64,000 bases of DNA from Gracilibacillus oryzae (GCF_009498735.1 NZ_ML762439.1:1-64000); one strand, 5' to 3'; shown: positions 17,143 through 26,000, counted from the first letter of the stretch. The notes: generated by a model from the letters alone, not told the origin. Translations and numbers: made by a program.

Positions 17143-17865
17143 ATGAAACTTGCTTTTATATCGGATATTCATGGAAATAGTGTCGCATTAGAAGCAGTAT
17201 TAGCAGATATCAAAACTCGGCATGTTGATGAAATTATCATACTTGGAGACCTCTGTTACAGGGGGCCAGAACCAAAGCAAGCTCTTGACTTAGTTCGTGC
17301 ATTACATGCCAAAGTAGTAAAGGGTAACGCAGATGAGTGGGTAATTAGAGGTGTGGATAAAGGGGAAGTCCCTGACAAAGCTTTAACCTTGATGAACGAG
17401 GAACAACAGTGGATTCGTCAAAAGCTTAGTGAAGGAGATATAAAGTACCTAGAACAATTACCAAGTGAGTTATCATTAATTTATGGTAATGTAGTCATCC
17501 ATGCATTTCACGCAACACCAGATAGTTTATTTGATGTTGTCTTACCAGATGTAACAAATGAAGAATTAACTAGTAAACTTACCGCTAAAAAAGAAGATGC
17601 TGATATATATATTTATGGGCATATCCATAAAGCATATCAAAGAGTAGTTGATGGAAAAACCATTATGAACTTAGGCAGTGTCGGTTTGCCATTTGATGGT
17701 ATAAACCGAGCTTCCTATGCTATTGTTGAAATTAATGAAGATTCTTATACCACAAGCAATATTAGAGTCAAATATGATGTGGAAAAAGTTTGCAGTCAGT
17801 ATGAAAACAATAGCTATCCAAATAAAGAAATGATGCAAAAGATTATACGAACAGGCAGAAACTAA
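17143..17865 (+). CDS. Metallophosphoesterase, YfcE/phosphodiesterase-like
   Basis: A 240-residue calcineurin-like phosphoesterase. The metal-binding motifs are SDIHGN, GDLCYRGP, a GNADEW that replaces the usual GNHE/D, and GHIHKAYQR near the C terminus. Such proteins cleave phosphodiesters or phosphomonoesters in the cytosol; the substrate is not predictable. The ATG at 17143 is preceded by GGAGGTGAT; the ATG at 17128 would swallow that ribosome binding site. It stands alone and is followed by a terminator. Confidence 0.9.
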   Translation: MKLAFISDIHGNSVALEAVLADIKTRHVDEIIILGDLCYRGPEPKQALDLVRALHAKVVKGNADEWVIRGVDKGEVPDKALTLMNEEQQWIRQKLSEGDIKYLEQLPSELSLIYGNVVIHAFHATPDSLFDVVLPDVTNEELTSKLTAKKEDADIYIYGHIHKAYQRVVDGKTIMNLGSVGLPFDGINRASYAIVEINEDSYTTSNIRVKYDVEKVCSQYENNSYPNKEMMQKIIRTGRN

Positions 17866-17869
17866 CGAA

Positions 17870-17898
17870 AGCAGCGATTTTATTCGTTGCTTTTTTTT
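17870..17898 (+). terminator. Terminator of the phosphoesterase gene
   Basis: An eight-bp stem AGCAGCGA/TCGTTGCT with a six-base loop is followed by eight T, five bases after the stop codon. The rest of the stretch to 18067 shows no other feature. Confidence 0.75.
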
Positions 17899-18067
17899 AT
17901 GGTTTAGTTATTTCCAGCCTGTTTTTCCCGTTTTGGCTTTAAAATCAGCTCAGTCTTAATTATTGGTATTGCCATCCCATTCTCTATTAAGCAGTTTGCA
18001 GATTGCTAATTTACTTGGTTAGAACGCTATACTGCATTGCATTACTCTTAATAATAAAATATTTTAT

Positions 18068-18661
18068 TTATCTATTATAATGGAAAAAATGAAAATCGAT
18101 AATAAAGGCTAATGATAGTAATGTGACTGCTGTCATGGGATCATGCGTTTTGGTATCGATAAAATAACCCTCATCATTGATAAGATTATCTTTTACTTTT
18201 TCATATATTAATGATCTTCTACTTATGCTGGATACATTTTCATTATCTTCCTTAGTTACAACAGAAAAATCAATTGCGCCATTTCTTCCTGCAGCCTCTA
18301 ACCAATCGTTATTGTTTCCATTCTTGATATAGATTTTGGGTGAATGAAAACCATCTTTTATTTCGATTGTTGCAACTAGTGACCCATTTTTCAAGAAAAG
18401 TTGAAATGACTGGTTGAAACCCCGCTCTTTCTTTATGATAGCTTGGACATTATTCTCCGCATCTTTTAGTTCCATTAAGATACTCGGAACATGATGCATC
18501 GATGTAAGCAAGATAATATGATTGAACCAGTCACGAGCAGTATTATCATGTTCTTCTAATTTACCAATAATCTCTCTGTCAGCCATAATATGATAGCTTT
18601 TTTTAAAGGTTTTCAAGGAAGGCTCTCTTTGTAATACCAATTGATCAAATTGTTCAAACAT
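18068..18661 (-). CDS. Hypothetical protein, possibly tubby-C-terminal-like
   Basis: A 197-residue protein not recognised with certainty. Alternating short beta-strand-like segments (FQLFLKNGSLVATIEIKDG, PKIYIKNGNNNDWLEAAG) and the length recall the LURP-one/tubby-C-like proteins of Bacillus that scaffold at membranes. The last 20 residues are hydrophobic (MTAVTLLSLAFIIDFHFF) and could anchor the C terminus. It is a single gene, followed upstream in map order by an unrelated Gfo/Idh gene. The function is unknown. Confidence 0.65.
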   Translation of the reverse strand: MFEQFDQLVLQREPSLKTFKKSYHIMADREIIGKLEEHDNTARDWFNHIILLTSMHHVPSILMELKDAENNVQAIIKKERGFNQSFQLFLKNGSLVATIEIKDGFHSPKIYIKNGNNNDWLEAAGRNGAIDFSVVTKEDNENVSSISRRSLIYEKVKDNLINDEGYFIDTKTHDPMTAVTLLSLAFIIDFHFFHYNR

Positions 18662-18730
18662 CTTTCATCCTCCATAATGCTTTTTATAATTTACGACTGC
18701 AATCGATTAAAAGTTTCATTCGACAAAAAG

Positions 18731-18765
18731 AAAAAACTGTCTCGCGCATTGCAGCGAAAGACAGT
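18731..18765 (-). terminator. Terminator of the Gfo/Idh gene at 18774
   Basis: On the minus strand an ACTGTCT/AGACAGT stem, extended by a GC-rich upper stem with a small bulge, is followed by a run of six T. Confidence 0.7.
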
Positions 18766-18773
18766 CTGCTTTT

Positions 18774-19850
18774 TTATTTGGTCACATCAATCGCCTTTTG
18801 CTGTGCGAGTACACACAACTCTGCTGCTTTAAAGGCATGCTTTTGAGTCATTGCATTCTCTGTCCGGTGAATACAATCTTTAATCAGTTCCCCGAAGAAT
18901 GGATAGCCAACTTTTCCATTCACATCAAAATGCTGTTCTCCATCTTTATTCACTAAATAAACTTGATTGCCGCCAGTTCCTTTTGCCAGCTCTACATATT
19001 TTCGCACCTCAATTGTTCCTTCTGTGCCGACTATAAAGGTTCTGCCATCACCCCACGTACTTAGGCCATCAGATGTAAACCAGTCTACTCGAAAAAATTG
19101 AGTCGCCCCATTATCTCCTCTTAACGTTGCATCACCATAATCATCTAATTCAGGATATTCCGGATGGGCATAGTTCCCAATTTTACTATGTAATATTTCT
19201 GCATCTTCACATCCTGCATAAAATAAAAACTGTTCAATCTGATGACTGCCAATGTCACATAATATACCGCCATACTTTTCTTTTTTGAAGAACCAATCAG
19301 GCCTGCTTGGTGCATTTAAGCGATGGGGACCAAATCCTGTGACTTGAATTACTTTCCCAATCGCCCCTTGTTTAACTAAATCACCAGCAAATACTGCGCT
19401 TTCTACATGGATTCTTTCACTATAGTAAACCATATATTTTTTTCCTGTTTCTTCAACAACTTTTTTTGCTTCTTCTAACTGGTCTATTGATGTTAAAGGG
19501 GTCTTATCTGTAAAATAGTCTTTACCAGCTCTCATTACACGGATACCAAGTGCGCTTCTTTCCGAAGGGATAGCAGCAGCTGCTACTAATTTCACTTCAC
19601 TGTCTTCCAAAATCTGATCAAGGGTGGCTGCTTGTTTCGCCTGAGGGAATTTCTCAAGAAAGTTATCTACCTTTGCCTGATCATTGTCATAAACCCATTT
19701 CAGTGTTGCTCCAGCTTCGATAAGACCATTACATTGTCCAAATATATGGCCATGATCTAAACCAACTGCAGCAAAGACAAATTCACCTGGCTGGACAACT
19801 GGATTTGGTTTCCCTTTTGGAGCATAATTCATTCCATCAGCACTACTCAT
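18774..19850 (-). CDS. Gfo/Idh/MocA family oxidoreductase
   Basis: A 358-residue NAD(P)-dependent sugar dehydrogenase-like protein, third of its family in the window. The nucleotide-binding turn is atypical (AAVGLDHGHIFGQ), and the usual EKP lysine motif reads TDKTPLTS. The substrate domain shows GILCDIGSHQIEQFL. The ATG at 19850 lies behind AAAGGAGAGAG; an ATG seven codons upstream overlaps that site. It is monocistronic, with its own terminator and two catabolite-response-like sites upstream, so it is probably a carbon-catabolite-controlled sugar gene. Substrate unknown. Confidence 0.88.
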   Translation of the reverse strand: MSSADGMNYAPKGKPNPVVQPGEFVFAAVGLDHGHIFGQCNGLIEAGATLKWVYDNDQAKVDNFLEKFPQAKQAATLDQILEDSEVKLVAAAAIPSERSALGIRVMRAGKDYFTDKTPLTSIDQLEEAKKVVEETGKKYMVYYSERIHVESAVFAGDLVKQGAIGKVIQVTGFGPHRLNAPSRPDWFFKKEKYGGILCDIGSHQIEQFLFYAGCEDAEILHSKIGNYAHPEYPELDDYGDATLRGDNGATQFFRVDWFTSDGLSTWGDGRTFIVGTEGTIEVRKYVELAKGTGGNQVYLVNKDGEQHFDVNGKVGYPFFGELIKDCIHRTENAMTQKHAFKAAELCVLAQQKAIDVTK

Positions 19851-19888
19851 TTGCTCTCTCTCCTTTAACATAAATATTCCACTCTTAT

Positions 19889-19902
19889 TGTAAGTGTTTT
19901 CA
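19889..19902. promoter_or_regulatory. Possible CcpA cre site
   Basis: TGTAAGTGTTTTCA matches the cre consensus TGWAANCGNTNWCA at all but one fixed position (T for the central C). It lies 39 bp upstream of the Gfo/Idh start codon. Confidence 0.45.
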
Positions 19903-20067
19903 TACAGAAATAAAACATATTTGCATAATCTATTTCCGGAAGATCGGCAGCAGATTAAATATTAAATGAAACTTTCACCTATGTGCGCTTGCCCACACAT
20001 TCGTTTGTATTTGATACGCCATAATAATTAAATAGCTAATATTGTTTTGTTTTTTACCTTTATTGAC

Positions 20068-20081
20068 TGAAAGTGTTTTCT
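20068..20081. promoter_or_regulatory. Second, weaker cre-like site
   Basis: TGAAAGTGTTTTCT has two deviations from the cre consensus, the central C and the final A. It lies about 215 bp upstream of the Gfo/Idh gene and just after the end of trmL. Confidence 0.25.
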
Positions 20082-20106
20082 GGATTGGTGATTTAGAAAA
20101 TGAAAG

Positions 20107-20131
20107 AACCACAGTCCGTTAAACTGTGGTT
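20107..20131 (-). terminator. Weak terminator of trmL
   Basis: An eight-bp stem AACCACAG/CTGTGGTT with a nine-base loop overlaps the trmL stop codon. Only an interrupted T-rich stretch (CTTTCATTTT) follows, so termination may be partial. Confidence 0.5.
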
Positions 20132-20603
20132 ACTCAAGCCCTGGAAATCCTTGTTGTTTCATGACATCATATATGATAATTGCTGCGGTATTGGATAAAT
20201 TTAATGACCGGACTTTATCTGTCATTTGGATACGTAAACACTGTTCTTCTTTCCCAACCAGCAGCTCTTTTGGAATACCATTTGTTTCTCTGCCAAAAAC
20301 GAAGAACAGATCATTTTCCTGATCACTAAAATCAAAATCAGAATAGTATTTTGTCCCGAAATTCTCTATATAATAAAACTCTGCTTCGTTATATGCTGAA
20401 TATAATTCATCCAAAGAATCATAGTAATGAATTTTTACATCATGCCAATAATCCAGTCCTGCCCGTCTCAGCATTTTATCATCTGTTGAGAATCCTAATG
20501 GGCGGATTAAATGTAAATGAACATTTGTAGCTAGGCATGTTCTTGCAATGTTCCCGGTATTTGCAGGAATCTCTGGTTGAAATAATACTACATGTACTGC
20601 CAA
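20130..20603 (-). CDS. trmL: tRNA (cytidine/uridine-34-2'-O)-methyltransferase TrmL
   Basis: A 157-residue SPOUT methyltransferase (CspR/YibK) that 2'-O-methylates the wobble base of certain leucine tRNAs. Hallmarks are FQPEIPANTGNIARTC, LIRPLGFSTDDKMLRRAGLD, FVFGRETNGIP and SLNLSNTAAI; the last two form the AdoMet-binding knot. The length equals the family norm. The preferred start is TTG at 20603, giving MAVHVVLFQPEIP as in Bacillus CspR, with GAGGTG six bases upstream; a GTG three codons earlier lies inside that site. Confidence 0.93.
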   Translation of the reverse strand: MAVHVVLFQPEIPANTGNIARTCLATNVHLHLIRPLGFSTDDKMLRRAGLDYWHDVKIHYYDSLDELYSAYNEAEFYYIENFGTKYYSDFDFSDQENDLFFVFGRETNGIPKELLVGKEEQCLRIQMTDKVRSLNLSNTAAIIIYDVMKQQGFPGLE

Positions 20604-20701
20604 TTTATTCACCTCAAATTATTAATTGCCTAAATCATTATACCATATACCTATTCCAATCTGGGCACTTCCTTCATTAATTTAAGATGATAAATAACAT
20701 A

Positions 20702-21544
20702 TTATTCTCCAATCCGGAAAAAACGGTATTGGCACTGCGGGGTCCAGGCAGCAGAGTCTTCATAGGTCCAATAACGATGGCGACTGTTATTTGTATGTGC
20801 GTTCACTAGTGGCATGTTTTCACTGTCCTTTGAAGTCACAATTGTATTATGATCCCATCTTCCATCACCTTGAAAATCATAACAGATCACATCACCTAGA
20901 AGTAACTCAGTTGGATCATCTACTAATTTAGCCTGAAATATATTCCCATTACTGCTCATATACCAGCGGAGAGAATGGGCAACAGACCAGCTGTAACTCC
21001 AGTTGCCGGCACTGTACCACCAGCCTCTTGACCGATCAGGTGCACCAGTCATCGGAATTCCTCCCGCTCTAAGACATTGTGAAATATAATTAGTACAATC
21101 ATTGACTTCAAAATATCGATAAGCTGGATTGGCGCCATTCCACCATCTCTCAGCATATTGAACAGCTGCTCTTCTGTCATAGAAATATCTCTGGTCTGTA
21201 TCTCCTAATTGCATATGTTGCTCTGTTAATGGTTTTTTTTCTGGTATTTTGTTAATCGAATTTTCTGTATGTAAACTGTCGCCAATAAAAGTGGCACACC
21301 TGTTTAGTATTTCTTCTTCATGGTAAAATGTGTTGTAGTCTTCTATCATGCATTTGATGTGTACAAAATAATAGATTTCCGTTTCATTCCCATTTTGCCT
21401 TCGATCTATAATGCCTCCTTTCACTTCTGTCCACTTTATTTTTTTATTATGTTTATCATGTAATTGTTTCTTTCGGTATACTGGATCCTTATCATCTTCA
21501 TATTTTTCCTGCCATAGTCGTTGAAGTATTTTCATTTCATTCAT
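20702..21544 (-). CDS. Amidase_6-type putative amidase domain protein
   Basis: A 280-residue protein. The C-terminal half is a Bacillus 'putative amidase' domain of NlpC/P60-like fold, with a candidate catalytic cysteine in [17 protein letters not shown] and histidine in [19 protein letters not shown] also belongs to the motif set. The N-terminal 120 residues are charged, with no signal peptide, so a secreted cell-wall role is not supported and a spore or cytosolic role is possible. The ATG at 21544 has GGGAG six bases upstream; the ATG at 21550 is too close to it. The gene stands alone. Confidence 0.85.
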   Translation of the reverse strand: MNEMKILQRLWQEKYEDDKDPVYRKKQLHDKHNKKIKWTEVKGGIIDRRQNGNETEIYYFVHIKCMIEDYNTFYHEEEILNRCATFIGDSLHTENSINKIPEKKPLTEQHMQLGDTDQRYFYDRRAAVQYAERWWNGANPAYRYFEVNDCTNYISQCLRAGGIPMTGAPDRSRGWWYSAGNWSYSWSVAHSLRWYMSSNGNIFQAKLVDDPTELLLGDVICYDFQGDGRWDHNTIVTSKDSENMPLVNAHTNNSRHRYWTYEDSAAWTPQCQYRFFRIGE

Positions 21545-21748
21545 TTCCATCTCCCCTTTTCTAATATATATTCACTTGCTAAGAAGAAAAGAATAATACA
21601 GCAGTCGGATAACATTACACCTTCTTTACTAAACAATGTCAGATATTTAAGTTTTATTATAGAAAGATTAAATACATAAAATTTAAGATTTAATTCTCTC
21701 ACAATGGGTAAATGTATTGTGAATAAAAATTAGAGGAGGAAAATAAAT

Positions 21749-22096
21749 ATGAATATTAGTAAAAAAATGATCTCAATGTTTGGTGTTTCCGTATTATCGC
21801 TAGGTTTACTAGCTGCTTGTGGTGAAGGGGAAGAAGCACCCGTGGACGAAACGCCAGCAGGGGAAGATGCTCCAGTCACTGAAGAACCTGCAACAGGAGA
21901 AGATGCTCCAGCTACTGAAGATCCTGCAATGGGAGAAGATGCTCCAGCTACTGAAGACCCTGCAATGGGAGAAGATGCTCCAGCTACTGAAGATCCTGCA
22001 ATGGGAGAAGATGGAGCAGCTACTGATGGTGCTGGAATGGAAGAAGATGGAGCAGCTACTGACGGTGCTGGAATGGAAGAGGATACAGAACAATAA
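21749..22096 (+). CDS. Acidic repeat lipoprotein
   Basis: A 115-residue predicted lipoprotein. The signal peptide ends in lipobox LLAAC, with the lipidated cysteine at about residue 25. The mature part is almost entirely six 12-residue repeats rich in Glu, Asp, Ala and Pro (GEDAPATEDPAM, then variants with GEDGAATDGAGM). It is very acidic and probably unstructured, suited to a flexible surface spacer or cation binder; no family was recognised. GAGGAGG lies before the ATG, and a terminator follows. A second small acidic lipoprotein gene follows at 22239. Confidence 0.85.
   Translation: MNISKKMISMFGVSVLSLGLLAACGEGEEAPVDETPAGEDAPVTEEPATGEDAPATEDPAMGEDAPATEDPAMGEDAPATEDPAMGEDGAATDGAGMEEDGAATDGAGMEEDTEQ
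21860..22075 (+). repeat. Six in-frame 36-bp repeats inside the lipoprotein gene
   Basis: Units start at 21860, 21896, 21932, 21968, 22004 and 22040, each coding 12 residues. Units two to four are almost identical; the last two share the GAATDGAGM variant. The near-identity suggests recent slippage or recombination and likely length variation between strains. Confidence 0.85.
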
Positions 22097-22108
22097 TTAC
22101 TAATCGGA

Positions 22109-22142
22109 AGAGTAAGCAATAATATTGCTTACTCTTTTCTTT
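22109..22142 (+). terminator. Terminator of the repeat lipoprotein gene
   Basis: A 12-bp stem AGAGTAAGCAAT/ATTGCTTACTCT with a three-base loop is followed by a T-rich tract. Confidence 0.8.
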
Positions 22143-22238
22143 TGTAAATATAAGGTTAAATTTGTTAAAAATTGATTAATTGATAATTTTTTCTATCGAT
22201 TTCGGGTATTATAGATTGATAGAAAGGAGGGGTGGACA

Positions 22239-22394
22239 ATGAAGAAAAAATGGTTATCTTTGTTATTAGCAGCGATTTTTTCAGCAGGTATACTTACAGC
22301 ATGTGGGGGAGAAAGTGATAATACAGAAGATCCAGCAAATGAAGAACAACAAACAAATGAAGAACAAACAACAGAAGATCCAGCTGCTGAGTAA
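22239..22394 (+). CDS. Small acidic lipoprotein
   Basis: A 51-residue reading frame: a basic N terminus (MKKKW), a hydrophobic core (LSLLLAAIFSAGIL) and lipobox LTAC with the cysteine at residue 22. The mature tail of about 30 residues is rich in Glu, Gln, Asn, Asp and Thr (NTEDPANEEQQTNEEQTTED). GAAAGGAGGGGTGG lies before the ATG, and a strong terminator follows the stop. The signal peptide and the TEDPA motif echo the larger lipoprotein just upstream, so the two may be a related pair. Function unknown. Confidence 0.8.
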   Translation: MKKKWLSLLLAAIFSAGILTACGGESDNTEDPANEEQQTNEEQTTEDPAAE

Positions 22395-22410
22395 TTAAAA
22401 TTAACATAAT

Positions 22411-22443
22411 AAGGGGTAAGGATTGTATGAATCCTTACCCCTT
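22411..22443. terminator. Bidirectional terminator between small lipoprotein and ogt
   Basis: A 14-bp stem AAGGGGTAAGGATT/AATCCTTACCCCTT with a five-base loop separates the convergent genes and overlaps the ogt stop codon. Confidence 0.75.
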
Positions 22444-22947
22444 CCTATTTTCAAACTCAAGTAAATATGTTTTTTTGTCTAAACCGCCACCATAACCAAC
22501 AAGGTTGCCATTTGCGCCAATTACACGGTGACAAGGAATAATGATGGAAATCGGGTTCTTATTATTGGCACCTCCAACTGCCCTTACAGCTTTAGGTGAT
22601 TGTAAACTTTCAGCAATTTGCTTATACGACCGTGTTTGCCCATATGGGACTTGCAATAATGCATTCCAGACTTTTTTTTGGAATTCTGTACCGAATAACA
22701 CATATTTTAAGGAGAAGTTAACTCTCTCTCCTTTAAAGTATTCGGTTATTTGTTCTTGGACACTGGCCAACTGCTGTTGGTCATCCTTTATTATTGTAGG
22801 GAGTTCATGTTTTTGGCACCATTTCAGCAATTTCTCTTTTTTCTCAGCAAAAGATCCAAACTCAAGAGCAAAAATTGTCTCATTTTCCCCTACAATTGTT
22901 AACTGCCCAATCGGTGATTTCATCTCCATGTAATAAAGTTGATCCAC
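22435..22947 (-). CDS. ogt: Methylated-DNA-protein-cysteine methyltransferase
   Basis: A 170-residue suicide DNA-repair protein removing methyl groups from O6-methylguanine and O4-methylthymine. The acceptor cysteine is in IIPCHRVIGANG, and the DNA-binding helix region reads PYGQTRSYKQIAES. The length is typical. The GTG start immediately follows the TAA of queG, with GGAGTG just upstream, so the two are translationally coupled in one operon with the ATPase gene before them. Confidence 0.93.
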   Translation of the reverse strand: MDQLYYMEMKSPIGQLTIVGENETIFALEFGSFAEKKEKLLKWCQKHELPTIIKDDQQQLASVQEQITEYFKGERVNFSLKYVLFGTEFQKKVWNALLQVPYGQTRSYKQIAESLQSPKAVRAVGGANNKNPISIIIPCHRVIGANGNLVGYGGGLDKKTYLLEFENRKG

Positions 22948-24090
22948 TTATTTCACTCCCTGCTTCTGAAATGCCAAACCTTTTTTCATTTCCTCTACTA
23001 CTTCTTCGTCCTCTTCGGTTTGTAACGCTTTTTTAATTTTTTCAAAACCTTTTTCTTCTCCTATTTTTCCAATTGCCCATGCAGCAGTACCGCGTATCAC
23101 CGGTCTTGGGTCATTTTCCATTAAGTGAAACAGCTCTTCCAGTGCACTAGTCTCTTTGTAATGAGCAAGTGCCAGTATTGCATTTCTCTGAATCGGCTTT
23201 TTTCCTCGCCATGAACCTGACATTTTGCCAAACTTCTCCTTAAATTCACGATTGGAGATAGTTAATAAATCAACAAGGCGAGGTTTAACTAATTCAGGAT
23301 CTGGTTCGAATTCTTCATGATAATGTAAATCAATTCCTTTATTATAGGGGCAGACAACTTGACAGGTTTCATATCCATAAATTAAGTTTCCCAGCTTGTC
23401 ACGATGTTCCTCAGGCAGAAAACCTTTTGTTTGAGTTAAAAAGGCGAGACATTGTTGAGAATTCAATCTTCCCGGTTCAACGAGTGCCCCTGTTGGACAA
23501 GCATCTAGGCATTTCGTACAATCTCCGCAGCCATCTTCTAGAGGCTGGTCGGGGGGAATTGGAATATTTGTGATCATTTCTCCCAGGTAAATGTATGATC
23601 CTAGTTCAGGAGCAATCATGAGTGTATTCTTACCACTAAATCCAATCCCTGCTCTTTCAGCAACCGCTCTGTCTGACAATTCCCCTGTATCTACCATGGA
23701 TCTACAAACAAAACCTTCTACTTTTCCGCTGATAAACTCGGCAAGTTTTGTTAATTTGTCTTGAAGGACAATATGGTAATCTGTTCCCCATGAGGCACGA
23801 CAAAACATTCCACGCCTGTCACCTTTTACACTTTTTGGCCCATTTTTAATTCTTGTTGGATATGCGAGTGCAATAGCAATAATGGACTCTGCCCCAGGCA
23901 TTAGACGTGCCGGCTCTGTTCGTTCTTCGATCGTTCCTTTTTCAAAACCTGATGCATAACCCAGTGACTGCTGTTCTTCTAATCTAGCCTTTAACTGGGA
24001 AAATGGTGCTGCACTTGCAAAACCTATTTTATCAATCCCTATCTCTTTACTAAATGTAATGATTTCCTCTTTCAACTTCTCATATGCCAT
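22948..24090 (-). CDS. queG: Epoxyqueuosine reductase QueG
   Basis: A 380-residue enzyme for the last step of queuosine tRNA modification, reducing epoxyqueuosine to queuosine with cobalamin and two [4Fe-4S] clusters. The cluster motifs are CGDCTKCLDACPTGAL and CQVVCPYN. The C-terminal 80 residues form HEAT-like repeats (NDPRPVIRGTAAWAIGKIG), normal for the longer Bacillus form. The ATG at 24090 has GAGGAGGTGAG five bases upstream; a GTG three codons earlier lies within it. It lies 14 bp behind the ATPase gene and directly abuts ogt. Confidence 0.95.
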   Translation of the reverse strand: MAYEKLKEEIITFSKEIGIDKIGFASAAPFSQLKARLEEQQSLGYASGFEKGTIEERTEPARLMPGAESIIAIALAYPTRIKNGPKSVKGDRRGMFCRASWGTDYHIVLQDKLTKLAEFISGKVEGFVCRSMVDTGELSDRAVAERAGIGFSGKNTLMIAPELGSYIYLGEMITNIPIPPDQPLEDGCGDCTKCLDACPTGALVEPGRLNSQQCLAFLTQTKGFLPEEHRDKLGNLIYGYETCQVVCPYNKGIDLHYHEEFEPDPELVKPRLVDLLTISNREFKEKFGKMSGSWRGKKPIQRNAILALAHYKETSALEELFHLMENDPRPVIRGTAAWAIGKIGEEKGFEKIKKALQTEEDEEVVEEMKKGLAFQKQGVK

Positions 24091-24104
24091 TACACTCACC
24101 TCCT

Positions 24105-25808
24105 CTAATTTTTCACTTTTGCTGTGCGTATCCGGTTAAGGCATGCCGCGACTTCAAATCTTCTTGGTCTAGCCAGATCACCTGGATGTTGATCTGGATA
24201 CTGCGCCAATCCCTGCAGACCTGTTTCACTGATTTTCTTGTCTAAAAAATCTAATATTTCCTTTAAAGTCATTCCCATATTAAGAATATGATTATCATCT
24301 AAATAACGAATCACTTCTGCTAAGGCATTAGTCTGAGAGCTATTCACAAGCTGTTCCAAATTACTCAGTTCTATTGTTGTTGTTCCCATCTGTATATTAT
24401 TCAGCCCTCTTGCCTGCACTTTCTTTTTGTTTCCTTTTTTTAACTCTAAACTATTAGGCAAAAAAATTCGTTCATTCCATCTATAATTGATGTTTACTGA
24501 ATCAGCTTGTCTGAACAAGGGATACTCGCGTATGATTAATTGCGTTTCTTGTGTCACATTGTACGGCAAGTACTGATCCATCATTATGACATCATCGCTG
24601 ACATCAAAATAGTCTCCTGATCCTCCCATTACCATGATGGTTGAGATATTTAGCTGATCATACAATTGCTGAATTCTATCAATAAAAGGAGTTATTGGTT
24701 CATTCTTTTTATTTACCAGTGCATTCATCCTGGCATCACGTATCATGAAATTAGTTGCACTCGTATCTTCATCAATTAATAAAGTGGATGCACCTGCCTC
24801 TATCGCTTCTGCAACATTGGCAGCCTGTGAGGTACTCCCACTGGCATTTGCTGTTGTAAATTGTCTTGTATCCTGTCCATGAGGCAAATCATTGATAAAT
24901 GGTGATATATTCACAGAAGTGATTTGTCTCCCATCTTCTGCCCTGATTTTTACCGCATGTGGATCAGTTAACACATATTCTCGTCCATCACCAGCAATAT
25001 GATGATAAACACCTCTTTCTATTGCCTGTAACAAAGTACTTTTCCCATGGTAGCCACCACCTACAATTAGGCTGATGCCTTGTTTTAATGCCATGCCTGT
25101 TAATGGTTTATCATTGTGTGGAACTGTTATTTCTACTTTATTCTCTTCAGGACTTTTGAATGGAATAGCACCTTTTAATGGTTTGTTATTAATGCCGCTC
25201 TGTCTAGGCAATATTGATCCATCTGCAATAAATGCGATCCAGCCATTTTCTTTCATTTTTTTCCTGATTTCTGTATGTTGGTCAGCTAATTGAACAGTGT
25301 CGATCAATTCCTTATCCGAAATGGCAAAGACAGATCTTTGCATGATGGATGGGATCATTTTCATCAACAGCTTCTCTGCCTCTTTTCCATTTATTCTTCT
25401 GCCATTCGCAGGTAATCCGATAGAAAGGCAGATTGTAAGATCACTCTCACCCGCTATGACAGCCGTTCTTTCTAATATCTCCTGGCCGGGATCATCTATA
25501 AAGATTAATCCACTCTTCCCGGAACCTCTTGCATTATTCGATTCTTTCTGAATGGCTTCTGCTACTTTTCTGGTTATCCGGTCACAAATATAGACTTTTC
25601 GCTTATTTGTAGCCTTCCAAGTATCTCTGATCGGCCGAGCAGTGTCTGGCACAATTATTCTAATTTTAGATGGAGAAGCAAATGGGTCTCCTTGCACATA
25701 ATCAATGGATAATCGATAGTTAGAAAACTTATAATTTCCTTGGATAGATTTATATGCCTTATAACCTTTTCCATCGATGTTACGTAACAGCTTTTGTAAT
25801 TTCTCCAT
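24105..25808 (-). CDS. Predicted ATPase of the ABC class
   Basis: A 567-residue P-loop protein of the uncharacterised 'ABC-class ATPase' family. The Walker A motif is GGGYHGKSTLL, about residues 250-260. A Walker-B-like stretch reads TLLIDEDTSATNFMIRD. No membrane segment is visible. The N-terminal 200 residues and the C-terminal helical part (ALAEVIRYLDDNHILNMG) are family-specific. It is the first gene of an operon with queG and ogt; the function is unknown. The ATG follows AAGGAGATTTGATAGT. Confidence 0.85.
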   Translation of the reverse strand: MEKLQKLLRNIDGKGYKAYKSIQGNYKFSNYRLSIDYVQGDPFASPSKIRIIVPDTARPIRDTWKATNKRKVYICDRITRKVAEAIQKESNNARGSGKSGLIFIDDPGQEILERTAVIAGESDLTICLSIGLPANGRRINGKEAEKLLMKMIPSIMQRSVFAISDKELIDTVQLADQHTEIRKKMKENGWIAFIADGSILPRQSGINNKPLKGAIPFKSPEENKVEITVPHNDKPLTGMALKQGISLIVGGGYHGKSTLLQAIERGVYHHIAGDGREYVLTDPHAVKIRAEDGRQITSVNISPFINDLPHGQDTRQFTTANASGSTSQAANVAEAIEAGASTLLIDEDTSATNFMIRDARMNALVNKKNEPITPFIDRIQQLYDQLNISTIMVMGGSGDYFDVSDDVIMMDQYLPYNVTQETQLIIREYPLFRQADSVNINYRWNERIFLPNSLELKKGNKKKVQARGLNNIQMGTTTIELSNLEQLVNSSQTNALAEVIRYLDDNHILNMGMTLKEILDFLDKKISETGLQGLAQYPDQHPGDLARPRRFEVAACLNRIRTAKVKN

Positions 25809-25874
25809 ACTATCAAATCTCCTTATTTATTGTTTCTTTTTACAGGATACCTTTTAGGATGTATTTCAGGCAAA

Positions 25875-25914
25875 TAAAAAACGTAATGCTTCATTTAAAA
25901 CGAAACACTACGTT
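25875..25914 (-). terminator. Terminator of the tRNA-Gly gene
   Basis: A 13-position stem (AACGTAGTGTTTC with AACGTAATGCTTC opposite, two mismatches) is followed on the minus strand by TTTTTTAT. It lies 12 bp after the tRNA 3' end. Confidence 0.65.
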
Positions 25915-25926
25915 CACACCTATGTA

Positions 25927-26000
25927 TGGAGCGGGTGAAGGGAATCGAACCCTCGACATCAGCTTGGAAGGCTGAGGTTTTACCACTAAACTACACCCGC
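25927..26000 (-). tRNA. tRNA-Gly (anticodon TCC)
   Basis: 74 bases including an encoded CCA. The acceptor stem GCGGGTG pairs with CACCCGC. The D-arm contains TAGTTTAGTGGTA. The anticodon stem CAGC/GCTG encloses loop CTTCCAA with anticodon TCC. The T-arm is GAGGGTTCGATTCCCTT. It stands alone in a gap; the roughly 290 bp upstream, to 26293, shows only AT-rich DNA and no gene. Confidence 0.97.

Noticed and set aside
21730-22119. Antisense serine/alanine-rich repeat proteins opposite the lipoprotein gene
   Set aside because: They mirror the 36-bp repeats of the real gene, lack ribosome sites, and the forward frame has a clear signal peptide and lipobox.
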